From Synergistaceae bacterium (GTDB lineage: Bacteria; Synergistota; Synergistia; Synergistales; Aminobacteriaceae), in the NCBI GenBank assembly GCA_018436725.1, contig JAHDKT010000032.1, positions 1 through 40,730 on the forward strand: DNA of 40,730 nucleotides, in the 5' to 3' direction. This document shows, one piece after another, positions 14,441 to 23,917 of the stretch. Each line of letters starts with the position of its first letter. Position 1 is the first letter of the stretch. The notes beneath the pieces were generated by a model, which was not told the DNA's origin, did no database searches, and saw only the letters and a list, made by a program, of their open reading frames with translations. Both the position numbers and the translations under genes were made by a program.

Positions 14441-17400
14441 ATGTTCGGTCCGCTCCGTACGAAGTGTTCCGCGCCGCATGGTGTTCCGGGGTGGCTTCCC
14501 GGTATTCTGCTGCTTCTGTTGCTGCTGTGGACGGCCCCCGCGGCCGCCCGGACGCTCGCCGGGGGCGAGTCGCTGCTGCTGAAGCTCGACGTCGACGCGC
14601 CCGCCGAAGTGCTGCTCTCCGGCGACGGCCGCTGTCTCGCGCTCTCCGCGGAGATCGTCGAGGGCGAAGGGCGTCTGCGCGTCGAATCGCGCCTGAAGGA
14701 GGCGCTCGGCGAAGGGGAGTGGACGTGGAACTGGAGGCGCGACGTCGATCCGCGCAAGGAGCGCTTCTTCACGATCGAGGACCTGCCCCGGCTCCCGACG
14801 CCGCTTCCGTTCACCCTCCGCTTCGTCGGTGGCGCCGGAACGGTCCGGCTGGAGGCCGTCGATCTGGGCGCCGCGCCCGAGGTGACCTACGGGGACGCGC
14901 CGGGCGAACTGCTCCTCCGCGATCCGGGGCCGGGAGCCGTCTCGGCGGTTCCCGAAGGGGGCGCGAAGGTGCGGAGCGCGACGCTGCGCTCCGCGAGCTT
15001 CCGCGGGGTGAAAACATCCGCGGGCGACGTCCACTTCCTGCTCCCCGCCGGAGTATGGCGGCTGACCCGCGACGGCGACGTCCCCTCCGAGGCGCGCCTC
15101 GTTCCCGTCTCTTCCGGAGTCCGGACCGTTCTCGACTGGCCTTCTCGCCCGCGCGCGGAGTTCGTCGCCGGACGGGGCGGACGCGGCCTGATCCTCCGCG
15201 CCGCGGACCCCGTTGAGCCGGATACGGCGCTCCTTCGGCTCGCGGGTCCCTTCCTGAAGGAGCCTCCCGCGCTTGAGGACGTGAAGGTCTTCGAAGGCGG
15301 CCGGAAGGGGGAGGTTCTGGAAGTGCGGACGGCGAAGGCCCCGCTCTCCGTCGTCCTCGCGCTCGACAGCTCCGGCTCCATGAAACGCTCGATGAAGCCC
15401 GCGCTCGACGCGGCCATGGCCTTCGTGCGGGAGCTGCCCCCCGACGCCGCCGTTCGCGTGCTCGACTTCGACACGAAGGTGAAGCCGCTCAAGGCGGCTG
15501 ACCGGAAGGCGCTGCTCGCGGAGATGGTGAAGATCAAGGCGGACGGGGCCACCGCGCTCCGCGACGCCGTGGTGGAAGGGCTGAAGCTGCTCGCGGACGC
15601 CCCGCGCCCCGCGCTGGTGCTGTTCACGGACGGCTTCGACGCCAACTACGACGATACGGGCCCCGGCAGCAAGATCGGGGAAGACGCCTTCTTCAAGGTC
15701 CTCGCCGCCTCCTCCGTCCCGGTCTACTCCATAGGGTTCGGGGCGAAGTCCGACGAGGCCACGCTGCGCCGCGTCGCGGAGCGCTCGGGAGGGGAGTACA
15801 GGGCTGCGGACGAGAAGAACGTCGCCGACCTCTTCTCGAAGGTCGCGGAGAGCCTCTCCCGCGAGTTCGAGGTGCTCTACCGGAGGCCGAAGGGGGAGCC
15901 TTCGGGGTCGCAGGCCGTCGTCGCGCTGATGATCGACAACAGCGGGTCGATGAGCGCATCCGAGGGGCGCTTCACCCGCATGGATGCCGCGCGCTCCGCG
16001 CTGCACCGGCTCGTGGACGGCCTTCCCGAAGAGGCCGCCGTCTCGGTCGCCGCCTTCACCGGCACGGTGCGTTCGCTCCAGTCTCCGACGCACTCGAAGG
16101 CCTCCCTCCATCAGGCCGTCTCCTCGATGGCTGCCTCGGGCGGGACCGATATTCTCAAGGCGGTGCGCTCCGCCCTCGAAGAGCTGTCCGCGACTCCCGC
16201 GCCGCGCAAGTACCTCTTCTTTCTCTCCGACGCGGCGATGAACGTGGGGAAGAACAACGAAGCCGAGCTGGACGCCATGCTGGGGCGCATCCGCGACGAG
16301 GGGATCTTCACGCTGTGGATCTCCATGGAGAAGGGGAAGGCCGAGGAGGGGTTCAAGCGGGCCGCCGCGCTCTCCGGGGGCGCGTACGTCCTCGGGGAGA
16401 ACCACGAGGCGCTGCTGCGCGCCGTCGAGGACCTGCTGAAGCGCGTCCGCGCTCTTGCCTCGGACGACCGCGTCGCCGTCGAGGCCGTCGTGAAGATTCC
16501 CGGCGACGACGGGCTGCCGGTGGCGCTCGCGGGCTCCGGACTCGCGTCGCTCCCCGCGATGCCGAAAGAGGAATCGCAGACGCCGTTCTCGGCGCGCGCC
16601 GGAACTCTCTCGATCTCGTTCGAGCCGCTGGAGGTCTCGGCGGCGGCGCGTCCCGGAAAGGAGCGGGCCGACGCGCCGAAGAAGGATGCTCCAAGAAAAG
16701 AGACGGCGTCGCCTGCGTTCTCCGTAGCCGGAGCCTTCGTTCCCTTCCGCGTCGTCCCGCTCGGAAGCTCCGGACGGAACGAGGCCGTCGAGATCACGGC
16801 GGGAGCGTTCGCGCTCGCCGAAAGCCTCGACGGCGTCCGCGCCCCTTCGGGAAAACTGTTCCTCGCCCTCTCCCTCTCGTGGAAGAACCTCCTCGCCCCG
16901 CAGGAGGTCCTCGTCCCCGAGGGCGGCTCGCCGCACCCGGCGAAGTGGGTACGCGGCGGCGGCGAAGGGAAGACCGTCGTCATGACGCCGCCCTACCTCG
17001 TGCAGGACATGAAGCGCCACCTCTTCCTCCGGTGGGGCGCGGAAATTCTCTCCCCTTCCGAGGGAACGTGGCTGCTGGACGACTGTCTCGGCGTCCACGG
17101 GCGCTGGAAACTGCTCGTACCGCCGGAGAAGCCCGTCGAGGGCGCGCTGATCTTCGTCGTCTCCGACAAAATTCCGGAGACCGCCGCGCTCGACCTCTAC
17201 GACACCGCCTACGGCATGGCCGGCGTGCCGCTGCTCGGCGCCCCCGAAGCCGTCGCCGACAGAACGGCGTCGCTGCCGCACGCCCCTTCCGGCCCGATGG
17301 GGGCCTTCACGCTCCGCGTCGACGGAATGGAGGACGTCAAAGGAAAGCTCGGCGGCGGCGCGATCGCCGACGGGCAGCTCTTCCGGGTGCTCCGCCTCGG

Positions 17401-20077
17401 CATGACGTCGGAGGTGCAGGCGCTGCTCGACTTCGAGCCGAGAAAGGGAACTTCCCTCGAATTCCCCTCGGAGAAGGGGACGCTCCGCCTTCCGCCGTCG
17501 CCGGTCACCGAAGGCCTGCCGGGCGCGTTCTACGGAAAGGTCCGTCTCGCGCCGGGCTCGTTCAACGCCTTCCGGCAGGCGTACGTCCTCCCCGCGCTGC
17601 TTGCGGACGCCCCTTCCCGCCTTCGGGTGGAGCTGAAGGGGGAGGACCTGCTGCTGCCGCTCTCGGGGGCCGCGCCCGAAAGCGGCGGTAAGCCCTTCGA
17701 CGTGGAGGCGCAGGGTGTGGCGCTCCGCGTGAACGACTTCGCCTACCTCGCGGGGTCGGGCCGCAAAACCGTCTTCGCCGACGTCACGGTGAAGGACCTG
17801 CCGGACGGCTTTTCAACACGGCTGGGCGAGATGCTCTTCTTGGCGAAATCGGACGGGGCCGTACGGGCCGAGCCCGCGCAACGGACGAAGAACGACGTCG
17901 GTCCCGACGCCGAGACGAAAAAGCTGCTCTTCGGGTGGAACCCCTCGGTGGTCGTCCCCGACGGGGCCGATCATCGCGCGCTCGTCCTCTTCCGTCCGGG
18001 AAAGGGCGCGTACCGCCTCGCCTCTCCCGCGCTTCCGCTCTCCGTCCCGCTGACGGAGCGCGAAGCCTCGCCGGATCCCGTGCTCTTGAGCGCGCATACC
18101 CTCAAAATGACGCAGGCGCTTCCGCCGAAGTTCGAGAAGGAGCTGCTGGCCAGGGTGGAGGAGTCGCTCGTCCGCAGGGCCGCCTCCAGGGGCGTCGAGC
18201 AGGCCGGGGAGGAGCGCATCGCCGCCACCGACGGCTCCGTGACCGTCGCGCCGCCGCCGCTGGCGCACCCCGTGCTGACGGAGGAGGGCGCGGCGCGATG
18301 GAGCGCGCTGCTCGAAGGGGAGTACGCCGACCTGTTGAACGCGCTCGGGAGTTTGCGAATCACCGGCGGCGAGCCGTGGCGGGCGGGAATGGCCCCGGCG
18401 GCGCTGCTGCTCCAGGGGAGCGCCGGAGCGGGCGAGGCCGCGCGGATGGCCGAGGCGTGGCTCCTCGCGAAGGGGGCGAAGGTCGCCCGGAAGAGCGTTC
18501 CGCTCACTTCGGAGGGGCGCGCCGCCGCCCCCGGATGGAGCGAATGTCCCGTGCTGGAGGCGGAGAAGGGGCCGTCGCTCGTCCTCCCCTTCATGAAGCC
18601 GCTCGACGAGTGCGCCGCTCTTATCGACTTCCCGAAGGTGAAGAACGTCCCCGCCGACAGGCCGGAACTGCGCGTCGAGGTCGTCGTCTTCGCGGAGCCG
18701 AAGGTCCCGGACGCCTCCGCGCAGCTCGGCTCGATAGGGTCGGCGCTCGGCGGTTCGTCGGGGAGCAAGCTCGTTCAGGTCGTGCTCGCCGACGGCGTCT
18801 TCTCTCTCGCCGACGCCTCGCTCGACGCTTTCGATATCATCTACACGGAAGGGACGGACGCGGAAGGAAAGACGGGCGTGACCGCCTCGGTGGAGGGGGT
18901 CTTCGGGCGCATTCCGGGCAAGAGCGTCCTCGATACGCGGGAGTACCGTCCTGTCCGCGAGCTGATTCGCCTCTCCGCCGGAAGGGCGAAGCTCTGCGAG
19001 TACGTCGGGGAACTCGACGGGGAAATGCCGCTCACTGATCGGATGCACACGGTCGGCGCCCTGCTCCCCGATCTGCCGGAGGCCGCCGCCGCGCGCCTCG
19101 AAGAGCGCTGGAAGGCGATCCGCGGCGAGCGCGTCCCGGCCCACCTCTCCGTCGCGCGCTGGTACACGCGCAGCAGGCTCTACGCCTTTCTTGCCGCCTC
19201 GACGAAGCACGAGCGCGACCTCGCCGGGCAGTTGGGCGTGACGCTCGACAGGTCCGGACGGCCCCGGCTGCTGCTGCTCACCATCGAACGCGACGCCTCC
19301 GTGCCCGAAGGAGTTCGGGCAACTATCGACCTGCGCGACGTCCATCCGGACGTCCGGGGGGAGAAGGAAGCGGCTGCGGCGTTCCGCATCGTCGACGGTC
19401 TCTTCCTCGCGGACCTCGAGGCGGCGGTCCTCTCCGGGAAGGGCGTCTTCCAGCTCTGGCAGGGATCGGACCTCGTTGTCCTCCCGCCGAAAGGGAAAGA
19501 GCGGAAGGCCATGCTGGAGCGCATGAAGAAGGCCGGACTCCGCCCCGAACTGGCGAAAAAACTCGAAGGCGGAAGTTCGGTCACGCTCTTCCCGGTCGCC
19601 TCGCCCGCCGTGAACGGCACGCCGCTCGTCGCGTGGCTCGATATCGACCCCGTCACCTACGAGACCACATCCGTCTTCGAGAGCGGCGAGAGGGGGGCCT
19701 TCGCCGCCGAGGTCATCATCCAGGCGCTCGTCCCCGACGGCGCGGGGCTCTTCCTCGGCTTCATGGTTGGCGTGGACGCGGCCGTCTGGAGCGTCGCCGC
19801 CTTCACCCTCGAAGGCGGCAGCTACGAATCCGTCCTCGAACGGGCCGAGAACTTCGCCTCGGGGATCGCGGAGCGTTTCGACAAGATCGGCGAAGGGCCG
19901 TCGTTGGGCCCGATCGGTCTGGGGGACGATCTCAGGCCGAACCTCTCCCTCGCGGGATGGAAAGTCTCGAAGGGGGACGGCGTCTCCTACAGCCCGTGGG
20001 AGGGGTACAAGGGGTTCGTCTCGGGGTATAAAGCGGGCGTGGCCACGTACTTCGCCAACGCGCGCAAAAAGAAGTGA
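14441..20077 (+). CDS. Giant secreted protein with two von Willebrand factor A domains
   Basis: The protein has 1878 residues. The signal peptide is residues about 15-36 (GWLPGILLLLLLLWTAPAAA). Two complete VWA domains follow. The first begins near 303, with metal-site motifs DSSGSM (about 308), DGATALRDAV and LFTDGFDANY. The second begins near 494, with DNSGSM (about 499), SGGTDILKAV and LSDAAMN. A charged linker (about 737-752) leads to strand-rich repeats that look like Ig-type domains: LFLALSLSWKNLL near 805 and TVFADVTVKDLP near 1110. The C-terminal 600 residues are unrecognised and end in KKK. There is no membrane anchor, lipobox or sorting signal. It is likely a surface or periplasmic adhesion/assembly factor. 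It ends 6 bp from convergent lspA. Confidence 0.85.
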   Translation: MFGPLRTKCSAPHGVPGWLPGILLLLLLLWTAPAAARTLAGGESLLLKLDVDAPAEVLLSGDGRCLALSAEIVEGEGRLRVESRLKEALGEGEWTWNWRRDVDPRKERFFTIEDLPRLPTPLPFTLRFVGGAGTVRLEAVDLGAAPEVTYGDAPGELLLRDPGPGAVSAVPEGGAKVRSATLRSASFRGVKTSAGDVHFLLPAGVWRLTRDGDVPSEARLVPVSSGVRTVLDWPSRPRAEFVAGRGGRGLILRAADPVEPDTALLRLAGPFLKEPPALEDVKVFEGGRKGEVLEVRTAKAPLSVVLALDSSGSMKRSMKPALDAAMAFVRELPPDAAVRVLDFDTKVKPLKAADRKALLAEMVKIKADGATALRDAVVEGLKLLADAPRPALVLFTDGFDANYDDTGPGSKIGEDAFFKVLAASSVPVYSIGFGAKSDEATLRRVAERSGGEYRAADEKNVADLFSKVAESLSREFEVLYRRPKGEPSGSQAVVALMIDNSGSMSASEGRFTRMDAARSALHRLVDGLPEEAAVSVAAFTGTVRSLQSPTHSKASLHQAVSSMAASGGTDILKAVRSALEELSATPAPRKYLFFLSDAAMNVGKNNEAELDAMLGRIRDEGIFTLWISMEKGKAEEGFKRAAALSGGAYVLGENHEALLRAVEDLLKRVRALASDDRVAVEAVVKIPGDDGLPVALAGSGLASLPAMPKEESQTPFSARAGTLSISFEPLEVSAAARPGKERADAPKKDAPRKETASPAFSVAGAFVPFRVVPLGSSGRNEAVEITAGAFALAESLDGVRAPSGKLFLALSLSWKNLLAPQEVLVPEGGSPHPAKWVRGGGEGKTVVMTPPYLVQDMKRHLFLRWGAEILSPSEGTWLLDDCLGVHGRWKLLVPPEKPVEGALIFVVSDKIPETAALDLYDTAYGMAGVPLLGAPEAVADRTASLPHAPSGPMGAFTLRVDGMEDVKGKLGGGAIADGQLFRVLRLGMTSEVQALLDFEPRKGTSLEFPSEKGTLRLPPSPVTEGLPGAFYGKVRLAPGSFNAFRQAYVLPALLADAPSRLRVELKGEDLLLPLSGAAPESGGKPFDVEAQGVALRVNDFAYLAGSGRKTVFADVTVKDLPDGFSTRLGEMLFLAKSDGAVRAEPAQRTKNDVGPDAETKKLLFGWNPSVVVPDGADHRALVLFRPGKGAYRLASPALPLSVPLTEREASPDPVLLSAHTLKMTQALPPKFEKELLARVEESLVRRAASRGVEQAGEERIAATDGSVTVAPPPLAHPVLTEEGAARWSALLEGEYADLLNALGSLRITGGEPWRAGMAPAALLLQGSAGAGEAARMAEAWLLAKGAKVARKSVPLTSEGRAAAPGWSECPVLEAEKGPSLVLPFMKPLDECAALIDFPKVKNVPADRPELRVEVVVFAEPKVPDASAQLGSIGSALGGSSGSKLVQVVLADGVFSLADASLDAFDIIYTEGTDAEGKTGVTASVEGVFGRIPGKSVLDTREYRPVRELIRLSAGRAKLCEYVGELDGEMPLTDRMHTVGALLPDLPEAAAARLEERWKAIRGERVPAHLSVARWYTRSRLYAFLAASTKHERDLAGQLGVTLDRSGRPRLLLLTIERDASVPEGVRATIDLRDVHPDVRGEKEAAAAFRIVDGLFLADLEAAVLSGKGVFQLWQGSDLVVLPPKGKERKAMLERMKKAGLRPELAKKLEGGSSVTLFPVASPAVNGTPLVAWLDIDPVTYETTSVFESGERGAFAAEVIIQALVPDGAGLFLGFMVGVDAAVWSVAAFTLEGGSYESVLERAENFASGIAERFDKIGEGPSLGPIGLGDDLRPNLSLAGWKVSKGDGVSYSPWEGYKGFVSGYKAGVATYFANARKKK

Positions 20078-20083
20078 CGGGGG

Positions 20084-20509
20084 CTACTTCCGCAGCATTT
20101 CGAGCATAAGAACCGCGCCGCCGACGCAGAGGAAGATGTCGGCGGCGTTCATGTGGAGGGGGCCCGCGCGGAACCAGTCGACCACGTGGCCGCGGAGCAG
20201 CCGGTCCGCCAGGTTGCCCGCCGCGCCCGCGAAGAGGAGCGCCCAGGCGGGCGAACGCCGGAGGGCCGGAAGCGCCCTGCGCATCGCTACGAGCAGCGCG
20301 ACGCCCGCGACGCTCAGCAGCAGCGCCGCGCCGGGAATCGAGCGGAGGAGCGAGAATGCGGCCCCTCTGTTGAAGTGGAGGGCGAGCGCGAAGAGCGCCT
20401 CTCCGGGGCGGAGCGCGGGGGGCGGGAGCGTCCGGACGGCCCACGCCTTGGAGAGAAGGTCCGTCAGAAGCGCCGCCGAAAAGAGAAGCAACACGGTCGC
20501 CCGCTTCAC
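20084..20509 (-). CDS. lspA: Lipoprotein signal peptidase (signal peptidase II)
   Basis: This 141-residue inner-membrane aspartyl protease cleaves the signal peptide of prolipoproteins after lipidation. It has four membrane segments and the family blocks LLTDLLSKAW (12-21), HFNRGAAFSLL (45-55), FAGAAGNLADRLLRGHVVDWF (catalytic Asp102 in NLADR) and MNAADIFLCVGG (catalytic Asp124). The start is GTG 20509, which gives the usual short basic N terminus. A GGAG 8 nt upstream lies inside the preceding 16-codon ORF, whose TGA overlaps this GTG. It is the last gene of the operon with the HD-GYP protein, an unusual neighbour for lspA. Confidence 0.93.
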   Translation of the reverse strand: MKRATVLLLFSAALLTDLLSKAWAVRTLPPPALRPGEALFALALHFNRGAAFSLLRSIPGAALLLSVAGVALLVAMRRALPALRRSPAWALLFAGAAGNLADRLLRGHVVDWFRAGPLHMNAADIFLCVGGAVLMLEMLRK

Positions 20510-20556
20510 GCCTGTTTCTCCGCTTTCCGGAAGAGCGCGGTTTCCTGCGCGGACAT
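20506..20556 (-). CDS. 16-residue mini-ORF coupled to lspA
   Basis: A short ORF encoding MSAQETALFRKAEKQA starts 5 bp after the HD-GYP stop. It has a strong ribosome site (GGGGAGG, made from the last HD-GYP codons) 8 nt before its ATG. Its TGA overlaps the lspA GTG (GTGA). The arrangement is exactly that of a leader peptide coupling two cistrons. It may be translated only to carry ribosomes to lspA, or be a chance ORF. No homology is known to me. Confidence 0.4.
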   Translation of the reverse strand: MSAQETALFRKAEKQA

Positions 20557-20561
20557 CGTGC

Positions 20562-22769
20562 CTACCTCCCCAGGAAACAGGCGGGAGAGTCCCGTTCGTC
20601 GCAGTTGGCGTCGAAAATCTCCCCGAACTTTCCGGAGACCCGCTCGAAAGAGGACAGCACGCGCGGATCGAAGTGCTCCGGCCGTACCCGTCCGTCGCCC
20701 TTGAGGATGATCTCCACCGCCTGTTCGTGCGACATCGACGGTTTGTACGACCGGGCGGATCGAAGCGCGTCGTAGATGTCCGCGATGGTGGCGATTCTCC
20801 CCTCCCAGGGGATCTCTTCGCCGCGCAATCCCAGAGGATAGCCGCTGCCGTCCCACTTCTCGTGGTGCGTCAGACAGATGTTCCTCGCCATTTTCAGCCA
20901 CTCCGCGTCGCCGAGGATCTCGGCCCCCCACTGCGGGTGATGCTTTATCTGTTCGAACTCGTCCGCGTCGAGCGCTCCCGGCTTCACCAGGATGCCGTAC
21001 GGAATCCGCAGCTTGCCGATGTCGTGCAGCCGCGCGAAGAGCGCGATGTCCTCCTGTTCGCCCGCGTCCCTGCCCGTCTCTCTCGCCAGCAGTTTGCAGT
21101 ACTCGCCGATGCGCGCGATATGGGCCTCCGTCTCGTCGTGGTAGATGCCGGTGACGAACTGAAGCTTCTCCGCGAGGTAGGCGTAGGACGCCTTCACCTC
21201 GCGGCGCAGCTTCTCCCCGTGGATCAGGCCGCCGAGGAAGGACGCCACTGGGGTGAGCGTCTCGACGAGGAACGCATCTCTGCGCATCGGCCGGTCGAAG
21301 GCGACTTCGAGCACGCCCTCCTCTTCGCCCGCCTGGAAGAGCGGGATCAGGAGTTCGCTTTTCACCGAGGGGTGCACCGGCCGGGCCGTGGGGTGCGTCC
21401 GCACGTCCTCCACCCAGAGGGGAGAGCGCGAGAGAATGCTCTCGGCCGCTGCGACCCCTTTTTTCGCAATCACGAAGTTCGAAAGTTCGCCGTTGTAGCC
21501 GCTCCACGCGGTGAGGCGGAAAGTGTCCCCCTCCACGGAGGAGATAAGGACGCCGAAGGCTTTCACGTCGCGGCGCAGCGTGTCCAGAGTGGAGGAGATG
21601 GCCGCGTCGACGTCCCGGTTGCGGGCGAAGGCGCGGGAGAATTCGAGGGTGCGTTCCCACAGGGCTTCCCTGTTCACAAGCTGGTTGTTCACCTGCTCCA
21701 GCTCCTGGTTCATCGCCTCGGTTTCCTCGTTGAAGGCGGTCAGTTCCTCCTGCTGGCGCAGAATGACCTCGAAGAGGTTGCGAAGGTCGTGGACGAAGAG
21801 GTTCGTCTCGCGGACGAACGTCTCGCGGAAGCCGGAGAAGCGCTTGGTGACCGCGAAGAGCGCTTCGGCGCCGCGGAGGGGGTCGCGGGCGTCGATCTGC
21901 GAAAGGTGGGTGCTCATCTCGTCGGCGAGAACCGCGATGTTCGCGATGCTCCTGTAGACGCCCTTGTTCCAGAGCAGCCAGAGGAGGACGATGACGAGCA
22001 GCGAGGCTGCGAAGAGCATTCCGACGACCGCGAGGCCCGAGAGGGCGGAGAGCAGCAGCGCGGTGAGCGGGTAGGCTATGGTGAACGTGAGGCCGAAGGG
22101 GAGCGTCTGCTGGCGCATCATCACCCGGGAGCCTTGATGGGAGAGGACCATTCTCCACTGGTTTCCGGGCGTTTCTTTTCGAAGGATGAATCCTCGCGCT
22201 TTCAGATGCTCCGTAAGGTCGCGGACCTCGTTCGTCGCCCCCGTCCAGACGATCTGTCCGAGGCTGTCGGAGATGACCGGGAGCAGCCGGTGGTCGCCGA
22301 AGACGTTCAGTTCGTCCATGTCGAGGCGGAGCGCGGCGAAGACCCGCTTCCCCTGGATCGTGCGCACCCCGGTGAGCAGGCTCCGTCCGTAGATGTCGAG
22401 CAGATCGTTGATGAACCACTCGTCGGTCAGCAGTTCGTCGGGGAGCACCATGCCGTCGGGGAGCCACCCTTTGAGCGTGCGCTCGATTCTGTTGCCGTCG
22501 AGGACCGCCGCGACGAGGACGTCGCGGCCGGCGTCGCGCGTGTCCGCGCCTCCGACGATGGCGCGCAACCCTTCCTCCCGCTGCGCCACCTGTTTTTCGA
22601 GCAGGAGCGAGGCCACCTGGAGCACGTTGTCGCCGTGCCGCTCGAAGTCGCCGAGCTGCGACCGCACTCTCAGATAGAGCCCGACCGCCCCCTGGACGAT
22701 GAAGATGACGAGGAAGCAGACGACGACGGCGGAAAAAAACGTCCCTATCGAGAAGGAGCGTCGTGTCAT
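20562..22769 (-). CDS. Membrane HD-GYP c-di-GMP phosphodiesterase with GAF domain
   Basis: The protein has 735 residues: membrane helix 1 about 10-31, a periplasmic sensory region about 32-225, helix 2 about 236-267, a linker and coiled coil (about 350-375, TAFNEETEAMNQELEQVNNQ), a GAF domain about 380-545 and an HD-GYP domain about 550-715. Catalytic motifs are complete: FARLHDIGKLRIP with the HD pair, THHEKWDGSGYP with the GYP motif, and ATIADIYDAL. It should degrade c-di-GMP in response to periplasmic and cytoplasmic signals. Its start overlaps the end of the upstream periplasmic binding protein gene by 4 bp (ATGA), which suggests that protein supplies the outside signal. Confidence 0.92.
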   Translation of the reverse strand: MTRRSFSIGTFFSAVVVCFLVIFIVQGAVGLYLRVRSQLGDFERHGDNVLQVASLLLEKQVAQREEGLRAIVGGADTRDAGRDVLVAAVLDGNRIERTLKGWLPDGMVLPDELLTDEWFINDLLDIYGRSLLTGVRTIQGKRVFAALRLDMDELNVFGDHRLLPVISDSLGQIVWTGATNEVRDLTEHLKARGFILRKETPGNQWRMVLSHQGSRVMMRQQTLPFGLTFTIAYPLTALLLSALSGLAVVGMLFAASLLVIVLLWLLWNKGVYRSIANIAVLADEMSTHLSQIDARDPLRGAEALFAVTKRFSGFRETFVRETNLFVHDLRNLFEVILRQQEELTAFNEETEAMNQELEQVNNQLVNREALWERTLEFSRAFARNRDVDAAISSTLDTLRRDVKAFGVLISSVEGDTFRLTAWSGYNGELSNFVIAKKGVAAAESILSRSPLWVEDVRTHPTARPVHPSVKSELLIPLFQAGEEEGVLEVAFDRPMRRDAFLVETLTPVASFLGGLIHGEKLRREVKASYAYLAEKLQFVTGIYHDETEAHIARIGEYCKLLARETGRDAGEQEDIALFARLHDIGKLRIPYGILVKPGALDADEFEQIKHHPQWGAEILGDAEWLKMARNICLTHHEKWDGSGYPLGLRGEEIPWEGRIATIADIYDALRSARSYKPSMSHEQAVEIILKGDGRVRPEHFDPRVLSSFERVSGKFGEIFDANCDERDSPACFLGR

Positions 22770-23917
22770 GGCGCTTTCTCCTGCGGGGCGGACGAATGCT
22801 CCGCGGATTTCCTAAGAGATGCGGCGTCCGGAGCGCGGAAGCGGACCCACCGCCCGCCTTCGAGGATGAAAAGCGAACCGGAGTGCTGCAGGTCGCCGTT
22901 CTTGTCGACGGGGACGCTCCCCCCCGCCGTTCGGACGCTCGTGATCTCGCCGAGCGCCTTCGCGATGGCGCTTCCGTCGGCGGCGCCGGCGCGCCGGACG
23001 GCCTCGTCGAGCATGGCCACCGTGTCGTACCCCGCCGCGAGGATCATGGGGGGGATGGAGGAGGCGTACGTCTCCCCGACGAAGCGCAAAAAATCGTGTT
23101 CGGGGTCGTCCCACGCCTCCGGGGTGTGCGACGCCGTGATCACGCCTTCTCCGAGCGCGCCCGCGAGCAGGTGCGTCCGGTGCGAGACGGCCCAGTTCGA
23201 GGCGAAGACGGGGAGGTGCGGCAGACGGAGGCGAAGCTCCCGGACGGCCACCGCCGCCAGCCAGTCGGGGAGGACGAGGAGCATTGCGTCCATCCCCTTG
23301 GCGATGCGCTCGAAGTCCTCGATGTGCTTGTTCAGGTTGCCGCTGAAGACCATCGTCCTGCGGGGAGGCGCGCCTACTTGCGATTCGAAGTCGCGGATGA
23401 AGTCCTGAACGTGGGAGGCGGCGAAGCCGCTTACGATCACCGAGTACGAGGATACGCCCGCGTTCTTCGCCGCGAGACCGAGTTCCCGGCCGCCGCTCAT
23501 GGGGCGTGGTCTGAAGACGAGGTCGTCGGCGCGAGCGAGCGAAGGGCCGGACGCCAGCGAAAGAAAAGCGATGCCGTGCCTCCTTGACGCATCGGCGAGA
23601 AGCGAAGCGAACGGCGCGTTGATTCCGCCGACGACCGCCACCGAACGGCGTTCCGCGGCGCGTTCGATGGCGGCGTAGACGTCGAGGTCCGTCTCTCGGA
23701 ACGGGAGAAAGCGGTGCGAGGAGGAGCGTGCGTTGAAAAATTCCATGGCGAGCACCACGGACTGGAGCGCCTGTTTCGAAACCACCGCTCCCGCGAGGTC
23801 GCGCTCGTCGAAAAAGAGCGTCACCGGCACGATGAACGGCCTCCGCAAAAGCAGAAAACCGGCGATGAGCAGAAGTACGGCCGTCGCCGCGAGGAGTTTC
23901 AAGGCGCCTTGTTTCAC
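22766..23917 (-). CDS. Membrane-anchored type I periplasmic binding protein (LivJ-like)
   Basis: The protein has 383 residues, starting at GTG 23917 behind GGAGG. It begins with an uncleaved-looking anchor (LKLLAATAVLLLIAGFLLL) and no lipobox. The periplasmic part has the Peripla_BP_6 pattern: VTLFFDERDLAG, ALQSVVLAMEFFNA, SVAVVGGINAPFASLLADASRRHGIAFLSLASG, AASHVQDFIRDFES, GMDAMLLVLPDWLAAV and PPMILAAGYDTVAMLDEAVRRAG. The family binds branched-chain amino acids, amides or similar ligands. With no transporter genes and a 4-bp overlap into the HD-GYP gene, it is probably the ligand-sensing half of a two-protein phosphodiesterase system. Confidence 0.85.
   Translation of the reverse strand: MKQGALKLLAATAVLLLIAGFLLLRRPFIVPVTLFFDERDLAGAVVSKQALQSVVLAMEFFNARSSSHRFLPFRETDLDVYAAIERAAERRSVAVVGGINAPFASLLADASRRHGIAFLSLASGPSLARADDLVFRPRPMSGGRELGLAAKNAGVSSYSVIVSGFAASHVQDFIRDFESQVGAPPRRTMVFSGNLNKHIEDFERIAKGMDAMLLVLPDWLAAVAVRELRLRLPHLPVFASNWAVSHRTHLLAGALGEGVITASHTPEAWDDPEHDFLRFVGETYASSIPPMILAAGYDTVAMLDEAVRRAGAADGSAIAKALGEITSVRTAGGSVPVDKNGDLQHSGSLFILEGGRWVRFRAPDAASLRKSAEHSSAPQEKAP

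Noticed and set aside
14183..17281. A 1032-codon minus-strand open frame inside the giant VWA gene
   Set aside because: It is antisense to both VWA domains, and its translation is low-complexity Arg/Gly/Glu-rich.
19767..23408. A 1213-codon plus-strand open frame across the giant gene end, lspA and the HD-GYP gene
   Set aside because: It crosses three well-supported genes in other frames and has no recognisable domain.
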